DNA of 33,038 nucleotides from a virus: IMG/VR virus record IMGVR_UViG_3300048590_000028, positions 1-33,038 of that record. One strand, 5' to 3'. This document shows positions 1 through 6,392 of the stretch, piece after piece; the first letter of the stretch is position 1; each line of letters opens with the position of its first letter. Position numbers and translations under genes: made by a program. Below the pieces are notes generated by a model, which had not been told where the DNA came from, did no database searches, and was given only the letters and a program-made list of their open reading frames with translations.

Positions 1-2
1 GC

Positions 3-2432
3 ACGCCGGGGGCGGGCTGGACGCTCAGGTTCGAGTCTGGTTCCAGATGGATTCGCGGCACGTTCGGGCTGACGGGTTCTGGTAGTGACTTCGAGTGGTC
101 GCTGCCGACGTGGAGCGCGGGGCAGTCCGGGCGCATCTCGACCATCGTTATCAATGCGACTGACGAGGGGCTGACGCTCATCACAGGCTCGGGCACAATC
201 GCGCTCGGCGAGGTGACGATCGCTGGCACTGGCACGATCAGCGCGGGCAATATCTGGTCGGGTTCCGACCCCATCGCGCTTGGAAACTACGCCGAAGGGT
301 CAGCGCACAACGTAGACCTGACGGATTACCTGTCCGATCCAGGTGACGCTGCGCTGTACACCTACGAGCGCACCGGAAGCGGCAGCGATACCGCTTCATC
401 AGGGATCACGGTCAACGCATCAACGGGTGTGTTAACGATCCCCGATGATGCCACTGTCGCCAGCTACCAGATCGAAGTCGAGGCGATCCCGGTTTCGGTT
501 GAACTCACGACCCTGACCCTGACCGGCGGTGGATCAGGGAAGCCGTGGACGTTCGGCCATGCGTTCAAGCAGGGCGACGTTCCCACTGGTTACTACATCA
601 CCGCCACGGGGCCGACGAGCTTCCAGGCTGAAGTGAGAAACCGCTGGGCGGATGGTTCGGTGAAGTTCGCCGTGCTTTCTGGCGTTGGCGGGACCAGCGC
701 GGTACTGTCCGCGACCTACGGAACAGCCCCGACAGGATCGGTGACTGAGCCGACCACGACCGCGAGCGTGGAGTTTTCCAGCCCCGCGACGACGGTGCAA
801 CTCGCCACTGCACGCACGAACGGCTCGATGTCGTGGGACAAGACGACGGCGCACAAGGTTCGGGAAATCCTCGGGCCGGTCATGTCCGAATATCACTACT
901 ACTCGCCGGTCAGTGGGGACAATCATCTGGCGGTGTGGTGGTACGTCAGGGCTTATACTGGCGGCGCGGTTGAAGTTGAAACGGTCGTTGAAAACGGATG
1001 GCTCAATGTTGCCTCGCCTACGAGCAAGTCCTACACCGCGACCGTGACGGTGAATGGAACGGAAAGATACAGCGGGGCGCTGACACATCTGCATCACACA
1101 CGCTGGGGTCGTGGCGACTGGTCTGGGACAGATCCAGCAATTACACCGTCGCATAGCAGTTCGTATCTGCGTTCGACTAAACTGGTCCCCAATTACACGA
1201 CCGCTTACGGGGCGCCGTCATCGACAGTCCTGAATGGATTGTCGCAGCCGACAGCCCCGTTTAGTCAGGGGTCGTGGCCTAGCGACATGGGCGCAGCCGG
1301 TGGCGGCGGACGTTTGCTGAATAACTGGGAAGCACTGTACGTCACCTCTGGTGACTATCGGGCGTATAACTCGACCATCGCAAATTCGCGCGCCGCTGGA
1401 CGTTACGGGATTCACTACCGGGACGAAAATACCGGCGAGCCGCCGTCTTACACGACGCACTCGACTAAGGTCTACGGAAGCAATTCTGGCATTTCGGACT
1501 GCTCAAACGACGGCACGTCCCTGCCAAGCAACGGCGGCGCCGCGCCGCCGAATTACGCGAAGTCCCACGCGCTGCCGTTCGGCTATTTGCCGTATCTGGT
1601 AACTGGGCGACATTCGTTCCGCGATCAGGTCGAGTTTCAGGCCAACGTGCCATTCTTTGCTGCGGCCACGGCTGACTCCTTTGAGTCGCAAAGGATCGTC
1701 AAGGCAACGTCTGGGGCGGCCACTGAATTGCGTGGTGCTGGCTGGGCGCTACGAGGGATCGCCAACGCTGTCGTGTGCGTTCCAGATGACAACGCAAGGG
1801 CGGCACAGTACAAGACGCACTTAGCAAAGACTCTGGGTTATTACGGCGACAACTACACCGACGAAAACAACCTCGGCGTGATCCAGAATTACGAGACGTA
1901 TGTAAGCGGGACCACGACGTACAAGAATTTCATGGAGGACGCCTTCTCAATCGGTTGCGGTTGGGCGTGGCAGGTTGCCAATGAGCAGCTAGGCTCGGAC
2001 AAGTCGCGGGCCGATGGCTTTGTTACTTGGAGGATGAAGCAGATCGTCGGCAGGATGGGCAACCAGTCCGGGTATTGCTACCGAGACGCCGCGACCTATG
2101 CGGTCAAGTACGCGGACTCGGACTACTCCGGGTCTGCGGTGGCGACGTTCAATTCTGGTGTTTATTCGAGCTGGGCGACGGTCTACGCAGAGACTTTCGG
2201 GGCGAATACCTGCGACAGTTCAACCGCGCTGAATGGCGACAGCGGGGACGACCCTGACCTGATGTCCACCAGTGACAACACTTACTGGGGCTTAGTCCAT
2301 ACGGCGCTGGCGCTCGCTGTTGATATTGGCGCGACTGGCGCTACGACTTCGTGGTCGAGATTGATCGGCGCGTCGAACTACGACCCCAGCGGGTTTAACG
2401 ATATGGTCGTCTGGGGAGTCGTGCCGCGATGA
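3..2432 (+). CDS. Tail-fibre-like protein with RIFT-barrel-like domain (5' end outside window)
   Basis: The frame is open from the first full codon, so the gene begins upstream of the window; 809 residues are visible. Domains in order: about 55 residues matching the N-terminal module of the fibre at 8958 (shared pattern around FGL-GSG and W-A-GQ-G); one GSGTIALGEVTIAGTG unit of the type repeated in the gene at 6393; a cadherin/He_PIG-like Ig domain (about nt 260-490); then a segment with TFGHAFKQGDVP and WADGSVKFAVLSG, the pattern I know from PcRGLX/YetA-like RIFT barrels; and a helical remainder with RGAGWALRGIANAV that could be an alpha/alpha toroid. This architecture fits a carbohydrate-binding or carbohydrate-cleaving tail fibre. 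I identified no catalytic residues. The stop overlaps the next start (ATGA). Fibre role is fairly likely; enzymatic role is inference. Confidence 0.72.
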   Translation, partial: TPGAGWTLRFESGSRWIRGTFGLTGSGSDFEWSLPTWSAGQSGRISTIVINATDEGLTLITGSGTIALGEVTIAGTGTISAGNIWSGSDPIALGNYAEGSAHNVDLTDYLSDPGDAALYTYERTGSGSDTASSGITVNASTGVLTIPDDATVASYQIEVEAIPVSVELTTLTLTGGGSGKPWTFGHAFKQGDVPTGYYITATGPTSFQAEVRNRWADGSVKFAVLSGVGGTSAVLSATYGTAPTGSVTEPTTTASVEFSSPATTVQLATARTNGSMSWDKTTAHKVREILGPVMSEYHYYSPVSGDNHLAVWWYVRAYTGGAVEVETVVENGWLNVASPTSKSYTATVTVNGTERYSGALTHLHHTRWGRGDWSGTDPAITPSHSSSYLRSTKLVPNYTTAYGAPSSTVLNGLSQPTAPFSQGSWPSDMGAAGGGGRLLNNWEALYVTSGDYRAYNSTIANSRAAGRYGIHYRDENTGEPPSYTTHSTKVYGSNSGISDCSNDGTSLPSNGGAAPPNYAKSHALPFGYLPYLVTGRHSFRDQVEFQANVPFFAAATADSFESQRIVKATSGAATELRGAGWALRGIANAVVCVPDDNARAAQYKTHLAKTLGYYGDNYTDENNLGVIQNYETYVSGTTTYKNFMEDAFSIGCGWAWQVANEQLGSDKSRADGFVTWRMKQIVGRMGNQSGYCYRDAATYAVKYADSDYSGSAVATFNSGVYSSWATVYAETFGANTCDSSTALNGDSGDDPDLMSTSDNTYWGLVHTALALAVDIGATGATTSWSRLIGASNYDPSGFNDMVVWGVVPR

Positions 2433-3382
2433 GTACGCGAATCTTCACGTTCTCAGTGGCGTCATCCATGACCGCGTTGGCGACCGCTGCTGCTAGCTTG
2501 AGCGCGGGGCAATCGGTGTCGTTCGGGACGATTGCGACCAACGTGCATACCTACGGGTCGGAGGGCGCGAACTTCGTCCAGTGGGGTCATTCGATGGTCT
2601 ATGACCCGACGCGCAGGCAAGTGAGCTTCATCGGTAAGCGCGACGCGTCGAATCCGTACCATTGGCTGGTGTACGACGAAGCAACGAATGCGTGGACGAA
2701 TACCCGCGCGGTCTGGTCCACATCGAGTTACTTGGGGCATGGTTACGACCAGAACGCCATCGACCCGGCGACCGGAACGCACTACTTCCGTTCCTACGGC
2801 GACAACGCGATCCACGTCTGGAACGGCTCGTGGTCAACGCTGACTTCAATCCCGTATTCCACCGAGATTATCGGCGGCCTGACGTGGTTCCCTGGGGTCG
2901 GCCTGATCTACAACGACGGCAAGGGAGTGCGCCGGTATTCTGGCGGGGCGTGGTCGAGCCTTGCGTCGTATAGCGGTGACACGTACACGGATTTCAGTGA
3001 GTACAATTCGACCGCGAACGCGATGATCTTCAGCGCGAACGGGTCGTATTACAAGATGACATCGGATTTGACGATCTCATCTATAGCAACTCCACCGTTC
3101 ACGATCTCTGTCAGCAAGACGGCGGGATTGGCGGTGTCGGACCCCCGGTCTGGGAACATCATCGCGTACAACCGATCTTCGCCATACGAATGGGCGCGAT
3201 ATAACTTCGCCAGCAACACATGGTCGTCCATTCCCAGCGGCTACCCATCTATTCCAACTGCGGCGGATCAGTTTGTAAACGCCTGCTCAATCCCGCTGGA
3301 ATCGGGTCAATACGGGGTGATGATGTTCATTAAGGCCGCCGATGGGCAGACCGGGACGGTTTATTTGTACAGGTATTCCTAG
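2429..3382 (+). CDS. Kelch/beta-propeller-like structural protein
   Basis: 317 residues starting ATG in an ATGA overlap with the fibre gene before it. The sequence shows repeated short units of the type 'V-Y-D-x-x-x-x-x-W' and 'G-x-x-x-Y-x-x-x-x-x-x-x-W' (for example WLVYDEATNAWTNT, IHVWNGSWSTLTSIP, GVRRYSGGAWSSLASY and WARYNFASNTWSSIP). Such units are typical of kelch or galactose-oxidase-type beta-propellers, and I count at least four or five blades. No confident membrane segment or catalytic motif is seen; the first 20 residues are small and hydrophobic but this is not a convincing signal peptide in a phage structural operon. The likely role is a receptor- or glycan-binding accessory of the fibre. 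Function is inferred from fold and position only. Confidence 0.65.
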   Translation: MSTRIFTFSVASSMTALATAAASLSAGQSVSFGTIATNVHTYGSEGANFVQWGHSMVYDPTRRQVSFIGKRDASNPYHWLVYDEATNAWTNTRAVWSTSSYLGHGYDQNAIDPATGTHYFRSYGDNAIHVWNGSWSTLTSIPYSTEIIGGLTWFPGVGLIYNDGKGVRRYSGGAWSSLASYSGDTYTDFSEYNSTANAMIFSANGSYYKMTSDLTISSIATPPFTISVSKTAGLAVSDPRSGNIIAYNRSSPYEWARYNFASNTWSSIPSGYPSIPTAADQFVNACSIPLESGQYGVMMFIKAADGQTGTVYLYRYS

Positions 3383-4059
3383 TGGCGACTTATTTCCGAG
3401 ATTTCACCGAATACAGCGACGGCCAGCTTGGCACGGTCGGGTCTGCTGATTGGACCGTTACCGAAGGTAACGCGACGTGGACGGAGACGGTCGGTTCGGG
3501 CGTGTGCGTGTTCGCGAACAACGGAGCGGGTGAGGCCGTCACCAAGGCTACATTCGACGCAGTGAACACAACCGGCGATCTGGAAATTTATGCCCGATTA
3601 AAGCATAACTCCATCTATGTCGATAACGCTTCATTGATTGGTCCGGCGCTGATTGATTCGACAAACCCGAGTTATTGCCTGTATGTCTCAAGCGCATCGA
3701 CCGTGCGGCTGGTGAGGACGAACACGACCGGCGGACTCGCCGCTTATGTCGATGTCGCGCAATCCTTCACTTTAGTTGCGGACACATATTTCAAGGTCAG
3801 GATTGGCCGATCCGGCACGACCATCCGGGCGAAGATATGGGCGGACGGTGACGGTGAGCCTGGGACTTGGAACGCAGGCTCGGGAACGGAAACAACGCTG
3901 ACGACCCTCAAACCTGGGTTTTTGACGAACGCCTATTCGCCCTGCCCCTATACCTTCGATGACGTTGGCATCGGGTCTGCCGGGGATTCCGCGCCGACAT
4001 CCGACAGTGGCGGATTTGTCACCGCGTGGGCCATTAATTCAAATCAGGTGATCCAGTGA
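3382..4059 (+). CDS. Lectin-like (concanavalin/LamG-type) phage structural protein
   Basis: 225 residues from a GTG whose G is shared with the TAG stop of the previous gene (TAGTG), a translationally coupled start. The protein reads as a single beta-sandwich: FRDFTEYSDGQLG near the N-terminus, then WTVTEGNATWT, GDLEIYARLKHN and RIGRSGTTIRAKIWADGDGEPGTWN. This pattern (F-x-D-F, then 'W', then 'ARI' and 'R-x-G-x-x-x-x-x-K-x-W') is typical of concanavalin-A-like domains in phage appendage proteins. The final segment (TAWAINSNQVIQ) resembles a linker to a partner. The likely role is carbohydrate binding on the tail appendage; the ligand is unknown. Confidence 0.6.
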   Translation: MATYFRDFTEYSDGQLGTVGSADWTVTEGNATWTETVGSGVCVFANNGAGEAVTKATFDAVNTTGDLEIYARLKHNSIYVDNASLIGPALIDSTNPSYCLYVSSASTVRLVRTNTTGGLAAYVDVAQSFTLVADTYFKVRIGRSGTTIRAKIWADGDGEPGTWNAGSGTETTLTTLKPGFLTNAYSPCPYTFDDVGIGSAGDSAPTSDSGGFVTAWAINSNQVIQ

Positions 4060-4682
4060 GAAAGAACGTATCCGGCCAGAAGGTCGGCGCACAGATGATT
4101 ACCGCCGCTGATGGTACGGCCTTCACTGGCTCTGTCACGGTTGCGGTGACGGTGGACGCCGGAACGCAGGCAACAGGCTCGGTTGGGTCTGGCGCATGTA
4201 CCCACGAGGGCGGTGGTTATCACACCTACGCCCCGGCGCAGGCCGAGACGAACGGCGATTTGATCGCGTTCACGTTCTCGGGCACTGGCGCGATCCCGGT
4301 CACGGTTCAGGTGTACACGAACCAGATCACCTACACCACGGCTGGCCAGGTGGACGCGACGGTGATTTCGACCGCCGCCAATGCCATCACCGCAACGTCG
4401 ATCAACGCCGACGCGCTGACCGCCGCGAAGGTTGCCGACGACGTGGGCGAGCAGTTCGCGGACCAGTTGCTGAACCGCAACCTCGCCACCGGCACCGATT
4501 CGGGTTCCGCCACGGTTCGCACGGTGCGTCAGGCGCTGCGGTTCCTGCGCAACAAGTGGTCCATCTCTGGCACCACGCTCACGGTCACGAAGGAAGACGA
4601 CAGCACGGCAAGCTGGACTTCCGAACTCACCACGAGCGGCGCTGCGGATCCGGTCACGGGCAGCGACCCTGCGTCGTCGTGA
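4056..4682 (+). CDS. Phage structural protein, appendage operon
   Basis: 208 residues beginning at a GTG that overlaps the preceding stop (GTGA). The N-terminal half (VGAQMITAADGTAFTGSVTV, then GGGYHTYAPAQAETNGDLIAFTFSGTGAIPVTVQVYT) is a beta-rich fold of the kind found in phage accessory tail proteins. A short helical stretch follows (AANAITATSINADALTAAKVADDVGEQFADQLLNR), which could be a trimerisation neck, and then a small C-terminal domain (ALRFLRNKWSISGTTLTVTKEDDSTASWTSEL). The helical neck between two beta domains resembles fibre or baseplate adaptor proteins. I do not recognise a named family with certainty. Confidence 0.62.
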   Translation: MRKNVSGQKVGAQMITAADGTAFTGSVTVAVTVDAGTQATGSVGSGACTHEGGGYHTYAPAQAETNGDLIAFTFSGTGAIPVTVQVYTNQITYTTAGQVDATVISTAANAITATSINADALTAAKVADDVGEQFADQLLNRNLATGTDSGSATVRTVRQALRFLRNKWSISGTTLTVTKEDDSTASWTSELTTSGAADPVTGSDPASS

Positions 4683-4882
4683 GTCAGCAGCCGAAAGCCA
4701 CGGGTGTCGGCATCGTCTGGCGGGCGAATGGTAAGCCTGCCATTGACGATGGCTGGGTGGAGAAGCTGACCCCCGCACAACGAACATGGGTGGAACACGC
4801 ACTGAACATGCGCGGGTTCCGCCTGAAAGGTAATTCATTCGAGGAGATCGACGATGGCAACTCTGAGCACAAAGGCGCGTAA
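4679..4882 (+). CDS. Small hypothetical phage protein (67 aa)
   Basis: The GTG at 4679 shares GTGA with the stop of the preceding gene; the open frame reaches further upstream, but that part is only the out-of-frame shadow of that gene. The product (starting MSQQPKATGVGIVWRANGKP) contains a recognisable mini-domain: 'DGWVEKLTPAQRTWVEHALNMRGFRL', a helix-turn-helix-shaped segment without clear DNA-binding features. Its last 29 bases overlap the next gene. Small proteins like this recur in phage tail-appendage operons. I do not know its function. Confidence 0.6.
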   Translation: MSQQPKATGVGIVWRANGKPAIDDGWVEKLTPAQRTWVEHALNMRGFRLKGNSFEEIDDGNSEHKGA

Positions 4883-5225
4883 CGCGGCGTGCGATGCGGT
4901 GGTGGACCTGATGGATGAGGGCTCGGGCGCTGGCAAGCTCGTGTTCCGGACTTCGGGCGATGCGGAAGTGGCGACGCTGACGTTCTCGGACCCGGCGTTC
5001 GGCGCGGCTGCGACTGGCGTGGCGACGGCGAGCGCTATCACGTCGGACACGTCCGCGACGGGCGGAACGACCACGAAGGCCACGCTCGAGGACAGCGACG
5101 CGGAAGTGATGCTGACGGCGACGGTTGCCACTTCGGCGGCCGACATCAACCTGTCCAGCACCACGATAGGCGCCGGCGACACGGTGGCGGTCTCGTCGCT
5201 CACGGTTACGTGTCCAGCGAGCTGA
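4854..5225 (+). CDS. Phage tail-fibre N-terminal-type domain protein
   Basis: 123 residues. A GAGGAG ribosome-binding site lies about 7 bases upstream of the ATG, inside the end of the previous gene. The protein has the layout of a common phage appendage domain: an N-terminal helix (ARNAACDAVVDLMDEG), then GKLVFRTSGDAEVATLTFSDPAFGAA, a Ser/Thr/Ala-rich loop and a closing strand (IGAGDTVAVSSLTVTCPAS). The same helix-then-beta plan occurs at the N-terminus of the fibre at 8958, which suggests this is a free-standing version of the attachment module. Likely a minor tail or fibre-base protein; the assignment is by pattern and position. Confidence 0.68.
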   Translation: MATLSTKARNAACDAVVDLMDEGSGAGKLVFRTSGDAEVATLTFSDPAFGAAATGVATASAITSDTSATGGTTTKATLEDSDAEVMLTATVATSAADINLSSTTIGAGDTVAVSSLTVTCPAS

Positions 5226-5226
5226 T

Positions 5227-5562
5227 ATGGCCGCAGCGGTCAATACCAGCGGTTCGCAGACGTGCACGATCTCGACGGAGCACACGCTTGCGACCGTTAC
5301 CGACGCGGGGGTGTACCAGGTCGCACTCGACCTGAACGCCCTTGCGGACGGTTCGACCCCGGACATCCTGACCGTCAAGGTGTATGGCAAGGCCAGGTCA
5401 TCGGACTCCGAACGACTGATGGAGGCGTGGGAATTCATCGGCGCACAGGGTAAGCCGCTGTGGCGGTCCAATCCTGAATTGTCCCCGCACTACTTCAAGG
5501 TGACGATCACGCAATCGCAGGGCACGGGCCGGGCGGTTCCGTGGGCGGTCTATAGCGCGTAA
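5227..5562 (+). CDS. Hypothetical phage structural protein (111 aa)
   Basis: The start ATG lies one base after the previous stop (TGATATGG), a coupled arrangement. The small beta-rich protein has strands TCTISTEHTLATVTDAGVYQVALDL, then DILTVKVYGKA and HYFKVTITQSQGTGRAVPWAVYSA. The central 'LVDLNALADGSTPDILTVKVY'-type segment is a pattern I associate with phage minor structural proteins encoded beside fibre genes. There is no helix-rich or catalytic region. It probably forms a beta-sandwich subunit in the appendage; there is no more specific evidence. Confidence 0.6.
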   Translation: MAAAVNTSGSQTCTISTEHTLATVTDAGVYQVALDLNALADGSTPDILTVKVYGKARSSDSERLMEAWEFIGAQGKPLWRSNPELSPHYFKVTITQSQGTGRAVPWAVYSA

Positions 5563-6383
5563 TGCCGGCCTTTGCGGGGTTCTGTCATGGCCGCTCCGAG
5601 ACGCTTGGAGTCACGACGGCGAGTTCTACCGGCACGACGGTCACGGCGTCTGCATCGACCAACACCTTCGGCTCGTGGGCGTCTTTGGGTCAGACGACGT
5701 TCGGCTATGACTGGGTGAACCTGTACATGGCGCAGACCGCTGCGTCGGACAAGGTTATTGAGATCGGGGTCTCGTCGGATAATTCCACTTGGTACACGAT
5801 TGCGGGCGGGCTGCGGCTTGCTGGAAGGAAGTCCGCAGACATCATCCAAAGCCTCGCGCTCCCGTTGCGAATCCGCTCCGGGGCATACGTTGCGGTCCGC
5901 GTAAAGGCTTCTAGTGCTTCTCACGTCCTGAACGTCGCAATCACCGGCTCGTCGGTTGGCATGAAGGGCGGCACGGGGTACTCCCGCGCCCTCGCGCTGT
6001 ACACGGACGCAAGCTCTCGCGGCGTGTCGGTCGACGCCGGCGCATCCGCGAACACAAAAAGCTCGTGGGTGCAGTTGACCGCTTCGACGACGGCATCGGT
6101 CGATTCGATCTACGTGATGATCGGCCAGAACGCCGATACCGGGAGAACGGCTGCGGCGACCGCACTGCTCGACATCGGAGTCGGGGCGTCATCGGGTGAA
6201 TTTGCGATGATCCCCAACATTCTCATGCGGTGGACGACAACCCTAGACGGACCCCAGATCAATGTCGGACCACTGCCTTGCTACATCCCAGCCGGTTCTC
6301 GCGTTGTCGCCCGCGCCCAATGCACTGACACGGTTGCTGGGGACCGGACGATGGACGTGGGGGTTGTCGGTTTCGTCCCGTAA
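5562..6383 (+). CDS. Duplicated beta-sandwich (jelly-roll-like) structural protein
   Basis: 273 residues; the A of the ATG is the last base of the previous stop (TAATG). The protein consists of two tandem copies of one domain of about 120 residues. Copy 1 (about residues 25-135) carries SWASLGQTTFGYDWVNLYMAQ, then KVIEIGVSSDNS, LPLRIRSGAYVAVRVKASS and LNVAITG. Copy 2 (about 148-273) repeats the plan with SSWVQLTASTTASVDSIYVM, LLDIGVGASSGE, LPCYIPAGSRVVARAQCT and MDVGVVGF. The 'I-x-x-G-x-x-V-A-V-R' strand is the clearest shared signature. The fold suggests a virion-surface or carbohydrate-binding subunit; the ligand is unknown. Confidence 0.62.
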   Translation: MPAFAGFCHGRSETLGVTTASSTGTTVTASASTNTFGSWASLGQTTFGYDWVNLYMAQTAASDKVIEIGVSSDNSTWYTIAGGLRLAGRKSADIIQSLALPLRIRSGAYVAVRVKASSASHVLNVAITGSSVGMKGGTGYSRALALYTDASSRGVSVDAGASANTKSSWVQLTASTTASVDSIYVMIGQNADTGRTAAATALLDIGVGASSGEFAMIPNILMRWTTTLDGPQINVGPLPCYIPAGSRVVARAQCTDTVAGDRTMDVGVVGFVP

Positions 6384-6392
6384 GGGGCGGAA

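Noticed and set aside
4044-5471. 475-residue open frame on the minus strand
   Set aside because: It runs antisense across four well-formed, coupled + strand genes, has Arg/His-rich low-complexity composition typical of shadow translation of GC-rich DNA and shows no domain-like pattern.
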